From an uncultured Paraburkholderia sp. (GTDB lineage Bacteria > Pseudomonadota > Gammaproteobacteria > Burkholderiales > Burkholderiaceae), in NCBI GenBank assembly GCA_940746715.1, contig CALNWN010000007.1, forward strand, positions 124,001 through 188,000: a DNA stretch of 64,000 nucleotides. The letters are read 5' to 3'. Made by a program: the position numbers and the translations under genes. This document shows, piece by piece, positions 9,737-19,063 of this stretch. The number at the start of each line of letters is the position of its first letter. Position 1 is the stretch's first letter. The notes under the pieces were generated by a model. The model was given only the letters and a program-made list of their open reading frames with translations. It ran no database searches and was not told the DNA's origin.

Positions 9737-10582
9737 TCAGAGATCGGCCGGCAGCGGCGCGCGCAGCCATTTCTGCGAGATCGCGTTCATGGTGCCGTCG
9801 CTGCGTGCCTTGGCGATGGTTTCGTCGATTTTCTGCTTCAGACGCGGCTCGTTCTTGTTCAAACCGACGTGATCCGGTGAGCTGAAGAGGGAAAACTTCT
9901 GCTCGGGGTCGTTCGCGGGATGACGCGCGAGAATCGTGGCGCCGACGTCGTTGCCGACTACCATCAACTTGCCGACTACCATCAACTGTACCTGACCAGA
10001 AATAAATGCCGAAATTGCGCCGTTCGGATCGTCGAAACGTTTGATGTTGGCGGTGGGCGGCGCGATTTTGCTCACGCTCAGGTCTTCCAGCGTGCCGCGC
10101 GCGACGGAAATCGACTTGCCGGCGAGGGTCGGCGGCGTTTTTCACGGTGAGTGCTTTCGGGCCGAACACGGCGAGGTAGTAGGGCGCGTAGGGCTGCGAG
10201 AAGTCGATCACCTTCTCCCGTTCCGGCGTCTGGCCGACCGACAGCAGCATGTCGGCCTTGTGATCGGCGAGGTAGGCCATGCGGTTGTCACCCGTCACCT
10301 GCACGAGTTCGACCTTGGCGTTGAGCGATTTGCCGATCAGATTGGCGACGTCGATGTCGTAGCCCATCGGCTTCATGTTCGGACCGATGGAGCCGAACGG
10401 CGGATAGTCCATGAACACGCCGATGCGCCACCGTGACGGTTTTCGCGATGTTATTTATCGAGCGCATCGGCATGGGCGGCGGGCGAGAATGTGCTGAGCG
10501 CGCCGGCGGCGGTGAAGGCGAGCGCCGCGGTCAGTGTGGCGAACGCGTAGCGAGCGGTCGATTGAACGGGCTTCTGGTTCAT
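9737..10582 (-). pseudogene. Polar amino-acid ABC transporter periplasmic binding protein, two frameshifts and an 18-bp duplication
   Basis: This is a family-3 solute-binding protein. The N-terminus (MNQKPVQSTARYAFATLTAA, ending AHADALDK) is a signal peptide and cleavage region, after which the frame breaks near 10450. The middle reads FMDYPPFGSIGPNMKPMGYD and LVQVTGDNRMAYLADHKADM, VGQTPEREKVIDFSQPY. A second break near 10130 leads to SKIAPPTANIKRFDDPNGAI and the C-terminus ISQKWLRAPLPADL. The last frame contains the repeat LMVVGKLMVVG from an 18-bp tandem duplication at 9951-9986. The gene heads the amino-acid permease pair and follows the Pot-like operon by 59 bp. Confidence 0.86.
9951..9986. 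repeat. 18-bp tandem duplication
   Basis: TTGCCGACTACCATCAAC occurs twice head to tail (9951-9968, 9969-9986). It is in frame and adds six residues to the binding protein on the minus strand. Confidence 0.95.
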
Positions 10583-10641
10583 GGTGGATCCTCTGTCGAA
10601 AGTGTTGGAACGTGTGGTGTTGGCGTTGGAATGAGTGGATA

Positions 10642-11715
10642 TCATTGCAGTGTGCGCGCGGCGATCAGCTTGCACGCGTGCGGCGGCAATTCCGCGAAAA
10701 CCGGCATGCCGAGCGTGAGGCCCGGCGTTTCGCGCGGCGTGGTCGCGGCAGTCAGCGTAAAGCCCTGGCAGTCGATTGTCGCTTCCAGCGAGGCGCCCAC
10801 GTCGCGGATGAATGTCACCATGCCGGCCACGCGGTTCGGACCGGCAGCGTCGGGGGCCGCTTTCACGCAGACGTCCTCCGGGCGGATCAGCAGACGGATG
10901 TCGCCCGGCGATTGCGGCACGCGCGCCGCCTGCGAAACCGCGATGCGCGCGCCGCCCGGCAGGCTCACGGCGCCCGCGCCGTCGTAAGTGACCGGCAGGA
11001 TATTGCCGAGCCCGATGAAGTCGGCGACGAACTCGCTCACCGGATCGCGATAGATGTCGAGCGGCTTGCCGACCTGCGCGATGCGGCCTTTTTCCATCAC
11101 GACGATTTCATCGGCCATCGTCATCGCCTCGCGCTGGTCGTGCGTGACCATGATCGTCGTGATGCCGAGCCGCTGTTGCAGCAGGCGGATTTCCGCCTGC
11201 ATCGCCTCGCGCAGCTTGGCGTCCAGCGCCGAGAGGGGTTCGTCGAGCAGCAGCAATCTGGGTTGCGACGCAATCGCGCGCGCAATCGCCACGCGTTGCC
11301 GCTGGCCGCCGGAGAGTTGCGTGACCGGGCGCCTCGCCATATGCGGCAACTGGATCATCTCCAGCAGTTCGGCGATGCGGCGCGCCTGTTCCCGCTGCGG
11401 CGTCTTGCGCAACTTCAGTGGATACGCGACGTTTTGCGCGACTGTCATATGCGGAAACAGCGCGAGCGACTGGAACACCATGCCGAAGTCGCGCCGATTG
11501 GCCGGCACGCGCGTGATGTCGCGGCCCGCGAACTCGATGCGCCCGGACGTGGGCGTCTCGAGGCCGGCGATCATCCGCAGCAAGGTGGTCTTGCCGCAGC
11601 CGGACGGGCCGAGAAAGCACACGAGCTTGCCGTCGGGCACGCTCAGATCGACGCTGTCGACGGCATGCGCCGCGCCGAAGCGCCGCGTCACGGCGTGTAA
11701 GGTCAAATGGGTCAT
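10642..11715 (-). CDS. Spermidine/putrescine-type ABC transporter ATP-binding protein (PotA-like)
   Basis: This is an intact ABC ATPase of about 357 residues. The Walker A motif is GPSGCGKTT at residues 36-44. The Q-loop region is FGMVFQSLALFPHMTVAQNV, the signature [14 protein letters not shown] is near 134 and Walker B LLLLDEPLSALD follows. The C-terminal TOBE-type domain (DIRLLIRPEDVCVKAAPDAA, FIRDVGASLEATIDCQGFT) is typical of PotA/FbpC/CysA proteins. It energises the two permeases encoded upstream and would act at the cytoplasmic face of the inner membrane. The substrate class (polyamine, iron or another cation/anion) cannot be fixed from sequence, but the D-B-C-A gene order resembles polyamine or putative spermidine systems. 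Confidence 0.9.
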   Translation of the reverse strand: MTHLTLHAVTRRFGAAHAVDSVDLSVPDGKLVCFLGPSGCGKTTLLRMIAGLETPTSGRIEFAGRDITRVPANRRDFGMVFQSLALFPHMTVAQNVAYPLKLRKTPQREQARRIAELLEMIQLPHMARRPVTQLSGGQRQRVAIARAIASQPRLLLLDEPLSALDAKLREAMQAEIRLLQQRLGITTIMVTHDQREAMTMADEIVVMEKGRIAQVGKPLDIYRDPVSEFVADFIGLGNILPVTYDGAGAVSLPGGARIAVSQAARVPQSPGDIRLLIRPEDVCVKAAPDAAGPNRVAGMVTFIRDVGASLEATIDCQGFTLTAATTPRETPGLTLGMPVFAELPPHACKLIAARTLQ

Positions 11716-11753
11716 GAGAGGCTCCTGCGGAAAGCTTCGGTTGGGCGCTGCGG

Positions 11754-12653
11754 TCAAAGGGCGATCCCTTCGTCGCCGATCAGCTTTTCGAGCAGCCAGA
11801 TCAGCGCGAAATCGATCGCCACGATAAACACCGCGAAGCAGAACACGGTCGGATCGAGCGACGACACCGTGCGGCTGTAGAGCCAGACCGGCAAGGTCAT
11901 CGTGTCGATGCTGTAGAGGAAGAACGTCACCGTGAATTCGTTGAACGACACGATGAACGCGAATAGCATGCCGGCGAGAATGCCGGGCCGCATGAGCGGC
12001 AGAATCACGTCGACGAGCGCGCGGCCGGGACTCGCGCCCATCACGCAGGCCGCCTCCTCGAACTCCGGGCCGATCGATGCGACCGACGCCGCGCAGTTCT
12101 TCACCGTGAAGGGCAGCGCCAGAATCACATGCGCGATGACGAGGTGGAACACGCCGAGATCGACGGGCAGCACGTTGAACACCGGCAGCAGCGACAGGCC
12201 GAGCATCACGAGCGGATAGACGAGCGGCAAGGCCACCAGCTGCTCGACCGCAGGCTTGCCGCGAAAACGGTAGCGGCTGAGCGCGTAGGCCGCGGGCACG
12301 GAGACGAGCGTCGCGATCAGCATGGTCGAGAGCGCGACGACGAGGCTCGTGCTCAGCGCGGCGCCCATCGAAAGCGACTGCGTGGCATCCGGCGACACGA
12401 AGCTTTGCCATGCCGCGCGATACCAGTGCAGGCTGTACGCGTGCGGCGGAAATTCCAGTGTGTCGGCCGCGCTGAACGACATCACGATCATCGTGAGAAT
12501 CGGCAGGGCGGCGAGCAACAGCAAGATCCCAGCGACGAGCGCAGTGACCTTGCCGAGCTGCCCCGGCATGACGTGCGGCAGACGCGCGGGGCGCGGCGAG
12601 CTGGGGGAGCGCGGCGCGGGCTCGAGGCGCGCGGTGTGAAGAGGCGTGCTCAT
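11754..12653 (-). CDS. ABC transporter permease (PotC-like)
   Basis: This is an intact 299-residue inner-membrane permease. After a Pro-rich cytosolic N-terminus there are six predicted helices. The coupling motif lies in EAACVMGASPGRALVDVILP, the EAA-loop that contacts the ATPase. Other segments are VALPLVYPLVMLGLSLLPVF and FIVSFNEFTVTFFLYSIDTM, the latter a hallmark of PotC/PotI-type permeases. Its start overlaps the stop of the previous permease (ATGA, 12650-12653), which implies translational coupling. It forms a heterodimer with that PotB-like partner. Confidence 0.9.
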   Translation of the reverse strand: MSTPLHTARLEPAPRSPSSPRPARLPHVMPGQLGKVTALVAGILLLLAALPILTMIVMSFSAADTLEFPPHAYSLHWYRAAWQSFVSPDATQSLSMGAALSTSLVVALSTMLIATLVSVPAAYALSRYRFRGKPAVEQLVALPLVYPLVMLGLSLLPVFNVLPVDLGVFHLVIAHVILALPFTVKNCAASVASIGPEFEEAACVMGASPGRALVDVILPLMRPGILAGMLFAFIVSFNEFTVTFFLYSIDTMTLPVWLYSRTVSSLDPTVFCFAVFIVAIDFALIWLLEKLIGDEGIAL

Positions 12654-13594
12654 GCGTGGGGCTCCTCGGCAAGACGCTGGGTGCGGCGCACGAGTCGTTG
12701 CGAAAGCGCCATCACGGTGAGTGTCGCGAGCATCAGCACGACGCCGGAGGCCGACGCCGCCGGCCAGTTCAGCAAAGGCGCGACCTGATCGTGGACCAGC
12801 ACGGCGAGCATCGGCACGCGGCGTCCGCCGAGCAGCAGCGGCACGGCGAACGCGCTCGCGTTATAGGCGAACACGAGCAGCGCGCCGGACACGAGACCCG
12901 GCAGCGCGAGCGGCAGCAGGATATGACGCAGCGTCTGCCAGCGCGTCGCGCCGAGCGTCGCGGCGGCTTCTTCATACGACGTGGAGACGGCGCGCATCGC
13001 ACTTGCGAGCGGCAGCACCGCGAGCGGAAACGCGGTCTGGATCAGCCCGAGCAGCACGCCGTTTTCGCGATACGGCCACATCAACGGACGATGCAGCAGG
13101 CCACTTGCGAAGAGCGCGTGATTGAGCAAGCCGGCCGGTCCGAGGATGATCAGCCAGCCATAGCCTTGCAGCAGCAGATTGACGAGGAGCGGCAGCAGCA
13201 CGCCCGCGAGCAGCAGCCGCCGCGCGAGACGCGAGCGCGTGCGCGCCATGGCGAGCGCGATCGGAATGGCCAGCAGCGCGCAGATCATGCTCTGGAAGGC
13301 GAGCTTGAGCGTGAGCCACAGCAACTTCATGAAGTAGCCGTCGAGCAGATCGGCGTAGTTGCGCAGCGTGAAGCCGTGCCATTCGCTGCCTTGCGTGCCG
13401 AAGCTCATGCGCAGCACGACGAGCGCCGCCGCGCCGAGCACCGCGAGAAACAGCAGGATCGGCGCGAGCAGCAGCCAGGGACGCAGCTTCTGCGCAAGGC
13501 TCGCGGCGGCGGCCTCGGAGCGCGGGCGCGGCGCGGGGTCCGTGGCCGGGCCCGCCGAGGCCCGCCGCGAAAAGCGCGCGAGCATCGTCGTCAT
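12650..13594 (-). CDS. ABC transporter permease (PotB-like)
   Basis: This is an intact permease of about 314 residues from the ATG at 13594. The start is chosen because it overlaps the binding-protein stop as ATGA. An N-terminal Arg/Ala/Pro-rich tail precedes helix 1 (LRPWLLLAPILLFLAVLGAA), a periplasmic segment with FTLRNYADLLDGYFMKLLWL, and the EAA loop (SYEEAAATLGATRWQTLRHI). The final helices include VVLMLATLTVMALSQRLVRR. It belongs to the binding-protein-dependent transport family and pairs with the downstream PotC-like gene. Confidence 0.88.
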   Translation of the reverse strand: MTTMLARFSRRASAGPATDPAPRPRSEAAAASLAQKLRPWLLLAPILLFLAVLGAAALVVLRMSFGTQGSEWHGFTLRNYADLLDGYFMKLLWLTLKLAFQSMICALLAIPIALAMARTRSRLARRLLLAGVLLPLLVNLLLQGYGWLIILGPAGLLNHALFASGLLHRPLMWPYRENGVLLGLIQTAFPLAVLPLASAMRAVSTSYEEAAATLGATRWQTLRHILLPLALPGLVSGALLVFAYNASAFAVPLLLGGRRVPMLAVLVHDQVAPLLNWPAASASGVVLMLATLTVMALSQRLVRRTQRLAEEPHA

Positions 13595-14573
13595 GCCGAG
13601 AAGATTTCGGTGTAGCGCTTGATCCACGCCGGCTGCATCGCGGCGAGCGCCTTGTCGTCATGCAGCACGGCTTTTTCCGCGATCTGCTGCGGGGTCGGCA
13701 CGAATGCGCGGCTTTCGGCGGGGATCATCGCTTTCGAGTTGACCGGACCGTTGAGCACGTCGGCGGCCATGCGGCCCTGCACGCCGGCATCGAGCGAATG
13801 GTTGATGAACGCGTGAATCAGATCGAGGTCGCCGGGATGCGACTTCGGAATCACCGTGAACATCAGCTGGGTGGCGAAGCCTTCTTTCATGCCGTAGGTC
13901 ACGGCCATCCTGTACTCGGGCTTGCGGATCTGCTCGGGGAAAAAGCCGGCGAATAGATGCCGCCGATGTCGAGCGAGCCGGTACGGAAGAGGTCGGCCAC
14001 TTGGTTCGGATTTTCGCCGAGCGTCATGACGTGCTCTTTCAGCTGCATCAGCTTCCTGAAGCCAGGCTCGATGTTCTGCTGCGAGCCGCCGTTCATCTTT
14101 GCGGCGATGATCGCGAGATCGACGGCTTCGGCCCACTCGGGCGGCGGCAGGAACACGCGGCCGGAATATTTCGGATCCCACAGCGCTTCGTAGGAGGCGG
14201 GCGCGCTTTTCACCGTCGACGTGTTGTAGACCAGCCCGTCCGACCACAGCAGATACCCGATGCCGAAGCCGTTCGCGCCCGTGCGGTACTGCGGCGCGAC
14301 TTCCTTCAGGTTCGGCAGCTTGTCGAGGTCCGGTTTCAGCAGCAGGCCGGCGTCGCCGAGGCCGGCTGCGCCGACGCCCGCGAGCGTGATGACATCATAG
14401 GTGGGACGATCGCCTGCGGCCTTGACCTTCGCGACTATGCCGGAGGTGCCGTCGGCGCGATCGGCGATCACCTTGGCGCCGGTCTTCGCGGTGAAGGTGG
14501 CGGCGATGTTGCGCAAGGCCGCGGCGCCGATCGTCTTGATGGCTTGCCTTCTGCCCCGTTTGATTGCTTGCAT
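13591..14573 (-). pseudogene. PotD-like periplasmic binding protein, deletion at the N-terminus and one frameshift
   Basis: This is the extracellular binding protein (family 1/PotD) of the Pot-like importer. The start MQAIKRGRRQAIKTIGAAAL looks like a Tat or Sec leader, but it joins directly to RNIAATFTAKTGAKVIADRA. The cleavage site and the first mature strand (normally about 25-30 residues with a WGG-type motif) are missing, which suggests an in-frame deletion near 14515. The body is good (VITLAGVGAAGLGDAGLLLK, NGFGIGYLLWSDGLVYNTST, FLPPPEWAEAVDLAIIAAKM). Near 13945 the frame shifts, continuing as EYRMAVTYGMKEGFATQLMF and QPAWIKRYTEIFSA. Its stop overlaps the ATG of the permease. The other three operon genes are intact. 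Confidence 0.85.
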
Positions 14574-15103
14574 GGCGGTCTCCCGTGTTGAACACCTGTT
14601 GCCGGTTGATGAGCGCGGGCGACCGCCCAAGCGCATTCCAGTGAGACGCTGAGGGAATGCGGACGATGCGGGTCATGCGTCGCGTGTGATGCACTCTAGG
14701 TTTGCCAAAATCCCTCAACAAACGAAATATGCGCATGGGCGGCATGACGTAAGCTCATGCGCCGGCCGTCACGCGATGCTGTCCGGCCGGGCGTGCAAGC
14801 GCGTAGAACGCCGGCGTGTTGGCGCATTCGGGTTAACGTCCATATTCTGGGCGGCGGCTTGGCGCGGAGGTATGAGTAAAGCTCGGTTCCGGTGCACCTT
14901 GCGAAGACTGCGCCCCGTTATGGTGCGCATGGCGGCCCGCCAGCGAATCGCGGCGTGGAATGCATGAGCCGCGCGCATGCGGCGAGGGTTCGCCGCGACT
15001 GGCTCGGCCGTGTGTGGATCGCTTATCCTGTGGGCAGGCAAGCGGGGCGGGCGAAGAGTGCGTGTCGGCTGCCTCAATGACTTTTTCTTATCCGCACACT
15101 TCG
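14574..15103. other. Divergent promoter region between the pot-like operon and a LysR gene
   Basis: About 530 bp without a convincing gene. An AT-rich patch at 14700-14730 (around GCCAAAATCCCTCAACAAACG) is the best candidate for the promoter of the minus-strand operon and for a LysR-type operator. No long palindrome is visible. Confidence 0.4.
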
Positions 15104-15995
15104 ATGCGACGTCTTCCGCCGCTCAACGCGCTGCAGATTTTTGAAACGGTCGCGCGGCATCGCAGCTTCACGCGCGCCGCCGACCATTTGTGCCTAACGC
15201 AAGGTGCGGTGAGCCGGCAGATCATCGCGCTCGAGGATTACTACAAGTTCCCGCTCTTCAAGCGACACGCGAAAGAGCTCACGCTGACCGCCGAGGGCGA
15301 GATGCTGCTGCCCGCGGTGAAGGAAAGCTTCGCGCGCATCGAGGAAATTTCGCTGCGGCTCACGCGGCAGCGCACGGATCTCGCGTTGAAGGTGCCGACC
15401 TGCGTGATGCGCTGGATGCTGCCCAAAATAATGCGCTTTCAGACCGAGTATCCCGAGCTGCATGTGCAGATCACCACGACATGGCAGCACGATGTCGATT
15501 TCCAGCTCGAACCGTTTGACGCGGCCATCATTTACGGCTCGTCGCCGGGGCGGACGTGCAGTCGGTGCCGCTCTTCGAGGAGCGTCTCACGCTGGTGTGC
15601 GCGCCCGATCTGTTGAGGGACAAGCCGCTCGCCGGCCTCGGCGATCTCGCGCGTCATACGCTGCTGCATCCGACGCGCGATCATCGCGACTGGAAAATGT
15701 GGCTCGCCAAGGTGGCCGAAGCAGACCCGGCCAATGCGCGCGCGATCGACGCCGAGCACGGCCCGAGCTTCGACACGCTCGACATGGCGACCAACGCGGC
15801 GCTGCAGGGCTTCGGCGTGGCCATCAGCGATCTGGGGCATTGATCGACGAAGACGTGGCCGCGCGGCGTCTGGTGCGACCTTTCGATACGGTGCTGAAGA
15901 CCGGCTGGCGCTACTACTTCGTCTATGACTCGGTCGCCCATCAGCAGAAACTCAACCTGTTTCGCGACTGGATCGCGGCGCATTGGGAAGAGTAG
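15104..15995 (+). pseudogene. LysR-family regulator (GcvA-like), two frameshifts
   Basis: This is a DNA-binding transcription factor. The start at 15104 gives MRRLPPLNALQIFETVARHR, the conserved beginning of GcvA-type LysR proteins (an ATG at 15077 is also in frame). The winged helix-turn-helix follows (SFTRAADHLCLTQGAVSRQI, LFKRHAKELTLTAEGEMLLP). The effector domain breaks near 15550 (AAIIYGSS to VQSVPLFEERLTLVCAPDLL) and again near 15840 (ISDLG to LIDEDVAARRLVRPFDTVLK), ending FRDWIAAHWEE. It is divergent from the pot-like operon and was probably its regulator. The DNA-binding domain could still be made, but the sensor domain could not. Confidence 0.88.
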
Positions 15996-16026
15996 GCGCG
16001 CAAAAGCGCGCGCCGCGTGCAATCCG

Positions 16027-17109
16027 TCAGGGCGCGAACGAGAGGAACAGGTAGGCGGCGAACAGCGACAGGTGCACGGCGCCTTGAAGGATGGTCGTGC
16101 GTCCGGTGCCGAGCGTCAGCGTGCCGACCAGCAGCGTGAGCAACAGCAGCACCGTTTCCTTGCCGTCGATGCCGAGCACGAGCGGCTGGCCCGTCGACAG
16201 AAACACGGCGGCGACGGTCGGAATGGTCAGGCCGATGCTGGCGAGCGCCGAGCCGAGTGCGAGGTTCAGGCTGTTCTGCAAGCGGTCGGCGCGCGCCGCG
16301 CGCACCGCGGCGAGGCCTTCCGGCAGCAGCACCAGCGCGGCGATCACGATGCCGACCACCGCCGGCGGCGCGCCGACGTTTTCAACGGCTGTCTCGACGA
16401 CCGGCGACAACAGCTTGGCGAGCAGCACCACGGCGACGAGGCACACCAGCAGGAGGCCGCCGCTCGCGAGCGCGAGCCCGGTGCCAAGCGGCGCGGCATG
16501 CACGTCTTCGTCGGGCACGCCGGCGAGAAAGTAGTCGCGATGTCTGACCGTCTGCACGAACACGAACACGCCGTACAGCACCAGCGACGACACGCCCGCG
16601 AACGCGAGTTGCGACGGCGCGAGGACGGGACCGGCGCTCGTCGTCGTGTAGTTCGGCATGACGAGCGTCAGCACGGACAGGGACGCCAGCACGGCGAGCG
16701 CCGCCGCCGCGCCGCGGATCTGAAAATCCTGCTCGCGATGGCGAATGCCGCCCACCAGCAGGCACAGTCCCACAATCCCATTGCAGACGATCATGACGGC
16801 GGCGAACACCGTGTCGCGTGCGAGGCCGGCTTTCTCGGGACCGGAAGTCAGCATGACGGAAACGATCAGCGCCACTTCGATGACGGTGACCGCGATCGCG
16901 AGCACCAGCGTGCCGAACGGTTCGCCGACGCGGTGCGCGACGACTTCCGCGTGATGCACGGCCGCGAACACCGCCGAGCACAGCGCGACACCCACCAGCG
17001 CGAGCAGCAGGCCGTTGCCCGGCAACGCGTAGGCCGCGCCGAGCACGATCCACGCAATAAACGGCACGGCCAGGGTCCAGCGGGGCAAGACGGTCGCGGG
17101 CGTGGTCAT
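16027..17109 (-). CDS. chaA: Calcium/cation:proton antiporter (ChaA family)
   Basis: This is an intact 360-residue inner-membrane antiporter with about eleven hydrophobic helices arranged as two inverted halves. Diagnostic parts are VAHRVGEPFGTLVLAIAVTV followed by IEVALIVSVML in the first alpha repeat, and the second repeat GIVIAALVLLPEGLAAVRAA with RLQNSLNLALGSALASIGLT. The acidic residues IE and PEG are the cation-binding glutamates of the CaCA/ChaA family. Length matches E. coli ChaA (about 366). It exports Ca2+ (or Na+/K+ at high pH) in exchange for protons. It is monocistronic and convergent with the LysR gene, with a short GC-rich hairpin at 15996-16011 between them. Confidence 0.88.
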   Translation of the reverse strand: MTTPATVLPRWTLAVPFIAWIVLGAAYALPGNGLLLALVGVALCSAVFAAVHHAEVVAHRVGEPFGTLVLAIAVTVIEVALIVSVMLTSGPEKAGLARDTVFAAVMIVCNGIVGLCLLVGGIRHREQDFQIRGAAAALAVLASLSVLTLVMPNYTTTSAGPVLAPSQLAFAGVSSLVLYGVFVFVQTVRHRDYFLAGVPDEDVHAAPLGTGLALASGGLLLVCLVAVVLLAKLLSPVVETAVENVGAPPAVVGIVIAALVLLPEGLAAVRAARADRLQNSLNLALGSALASIGLTIPTVAAVFLSTGQPLVLGIDGKETVLLLLTLLVGTLTLGTGRTTILQGAVHLSLFAAYLFLSFAP

Positions 17110-17347
17110 CGGCTTCCTTGGCTTTTGCTTGGTCTTGATGGGGCGAAGAGGGGGGCGGTTGGGGGCTTGTGCTCGTCGTTCGCGCTTAGGCTCGTGGCTC
17201 GTGGCTCACGGCTCGAAAAACGACAAACGGTTTATCCAAAGCTCTTTACGTCTCGCGGATGCCGGCGCCCCGCCGACCGGACGCTGCGCATCCGCTTCCC
17301 GTCGGGCCGGCGCGACGAGCGCGCGCCGGCCCGCTCATGACTGCCCG

Positions 17348-17710
17348 TTATTGCCCGACCGGACGAACCGTCAACGCATTCTTGACCGACGTCACGCCTG
17401 CCACGCCTTGTGCCGCTTGCGTCGCCAGGTCGATTTGCGACTGATCCGGCACCGTGCCCGCCAGCGTCACCGCGCCGCCGCGTGCGCGCACGCTGATGTT
17501 GGCGACGGAGACGCCCTTGGTCTTGGCGAGCGCGCTGCGGACCTTGCGGCCCAGCGCACGGTTGGCCGCTTTGGCCTGCTTGCCGGTCGCCGCGGACGAA
17601 GCCGCCGCTGCCGGTGCGGCCGCCGCGTCGCTGCTTTGCGCGGATGCGTTGAGCGAGGCTAGGACGATCAGCGCGCCGCCGACCATCTTCATTGCCGTGG
17701 ATGCTTTCAT
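17348..17710 (-). CDS. BON-domain periplasmic protein
   Basis: This is an intact 120-residue exported protein. A signal peptide (MKASTAMKMVGGALIVLASL, cleavage after NASA) is followed by an Ala-rich linker and one BON domain (LGRKVRSALAKTKGVSVANI, then GGAVTLAGTVPDQSQIDLAT and the closing GVAGVTSVKNALTVRP). BON domains bind phospholipid or envelope surfaces and are common in osmotic-stress (OsmY-like) proteins. Such small BON proteins are abundant in Burkholderia. It is transcribed alone, with a GGAGAAAC-type ribosome site just before the ATG at 17710. Confidence 0.88.
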   Translation of the reverse strand: MKASTAMKMVGGALIVLASLNASAQSSDAAAAPAAAASSAATGKQAKAANRALGRKVRSALAKTKGVSVANISVRARGGAVTLAGTVPDQSQIDLATQAAQGVAGVTSVKNALTVRPVGQ

Positions 17711-18068
17711 GCTTGTTTCTCCTTGTCGTGAATAGGCTTGTCCCCTGGCGGGGACCGTCTGCTTGCACTGCGGGTACAGCGGAAAGGAATGCGAAGGACT
17801 GTGCTGCGGATCTTGCGAATGCTTCAGACTGACAGGTTCAGCGGGGCTGCTGGCGCGGGCCGACGCGCACGCGCCCGGCTAGGGCTTCCTGCGGGCCAGA
17901 AGGACACGATACTCCTATTGGTTCCAGAATGAGGTCGCCGGTGCCATGAAATGAGGCGTCGGTACAACGGTCGCCCATCGCGTTCGATGTCGTGGCGCAG
18001 CGCGAGGTGCCCCTGAAATCGCGGAGGGGCGTGGCGCTTGCTGATAATGCATGGACCGAGGCATCAAT
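17711..18068. other. Intergenic region, no gene seen
   Basis: About 360 bp between the divergent BON gene and the 3-methyladenine glycosylase gene. Short frames here have no recognisable protein features. Promoters for both genes are expected, but no clear -35/-10 pair stands out. Confidence 0.35.
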
Positions 18069-18129
18069 CCGGACACAGACCGGGACACAGCCCGGGACAT
18101 AAACCGAAGCACAAACCGACACATCGACA
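18069..18129 (+). repeat. Five imperfect 12-nt tandem repeats upstream of the glycosylase gene
   Basis: Units begin at 18069, 18080, 18092, 18104 and 18116, each starting CCG and reading roughly CCGGGACACAGA. The array ends 13 bases before the glycosylase ATG at 18142, so it sits in the leader or promoter. Units diverge at 2-4 positions. Confidence 0.75.
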
Positions 18130-18141
18130 AAGGTTCAACGC

Positions 18142-18789
18142 ATGCGCAAACCGCTGCTTCCCATCATCCCGCTGTCGCGTGACGATTTGCCCGTCGGCGC
18201 GACGGAGCTCGCGCGTTTCATGATCGGCAAATACCTTGTTCACGATGCACCGGAGGGGCGCATGAGCGGCCGGATCGTCGAGACGGAGGCCTATCCGGTC
18301 GGCGATTCGACGAGCCACGCGTTCATCGGGCGCCGCCACTACAACGGCTCGCTGTTCCTTGCGCCCGGCCATGCGTACGTGAGGCTGACCTACGGAGTTT
18401 CGTACATGCTCAACATGTCGGCGGAAGAAGAGGACGTGGGCGCCGGCGTGCTGATTCGCGCCGTCGAGCCGCTCGAAGGCCTGCCGTTCATGGAGGCGCG
18501 GCGCCCCGGCGTGCCGCTGCGCGACCTGGCGCGCGGGCCAGGCCGCCTGACTACGGCGCTCGGCATCGGTCCGTCGTTCGACGGCTGGGATCTGTGCGCC
18601 AGCCGCGATCTGTGGGTCGGCGTGATAGAGAAGGGCGATGTGGCGATCGGCGTCACGACGCGCATCGGCTTGTCGCGCGAGATGCATCGTCCGTTGCGCT
18701 TTTTCGAGCGCGGCAGCGCGTTCGTGAGCGGGCCGCGCAAGCTGCTTATCGCGCCTCACGCCGACATGGGCGACAGCGCGCCGATCTGA
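18142..18789 (+). CDS. mpg: DNA-3-methyladenine glycosylase (AAG/MPG family)
   Basis: This is an intact 215-residue base-excision repair enzyme of the mammalian-type AAG fold. It flips out and removes alkylated purines. Family signatures are [39 protein letters not shown] (the catalytic Glu sits in the VETEAY motif), the [20 protein letters not shown] strand, and [13 protein letters not shown], then [20 protein letters not shown]. The C-terminus [20 protein letters not shown] with FVSGPR closes the domain. Its leader contains five 12-nt repeats. The downstream 270 bp hold no gene except the promoter of the DUF4148 locus. Confidence 0.93.
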   Translation: MRKPLLPIIPLSRDDLPVGATELARFMIGKYLVHDAPEGRMSGRIVETEAYPVGDSTSHAFIGRRHYNGSLFLAPGHAYVRLTYGVSYMLNMSAEEEDVGAGVLIRAVEPLEGLPFMEARRPGVPLRDLARGPGRLTTALGIGPSFDGWDLCASRDLWVGVIEKGDVAIGVTTRIGLSREMHRPLRFFERGSAFVSGPRKLLIAPHADMGDSAPI

Positions 18790-19063
18790 CCGCCGCGCCG
18801 CCCGGCAGCGACAGGATCGGCAAATACGAGCGGTCATTTCATGAGTTCGCACGGCGCCCGGCTGTGTGTCTGGCCAACTATTACGGCCGCCATGCGCCTT
18901 GCATCTGCCCGCCGGCAATTTCGTCGCACTTTTTCAGCTGGGGCAATTATGTATCTCACAAATAGGGGTTTTCCCTTGGTGAGCCGGTGACTAGACTGGA
19001 ATCACTCGTTTCCACATGGTGTGGCAAGCGCGGCAAATAAAACTAGGTCTGGAGGTAATGATC

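Noticed and set aside
18064..18141. Repeat array upstream of the glycosylase considered as a CRISPR
   Set aside because: Units are only 12 nt, contiguous, imperfect and without spacers; no cas gene is present.
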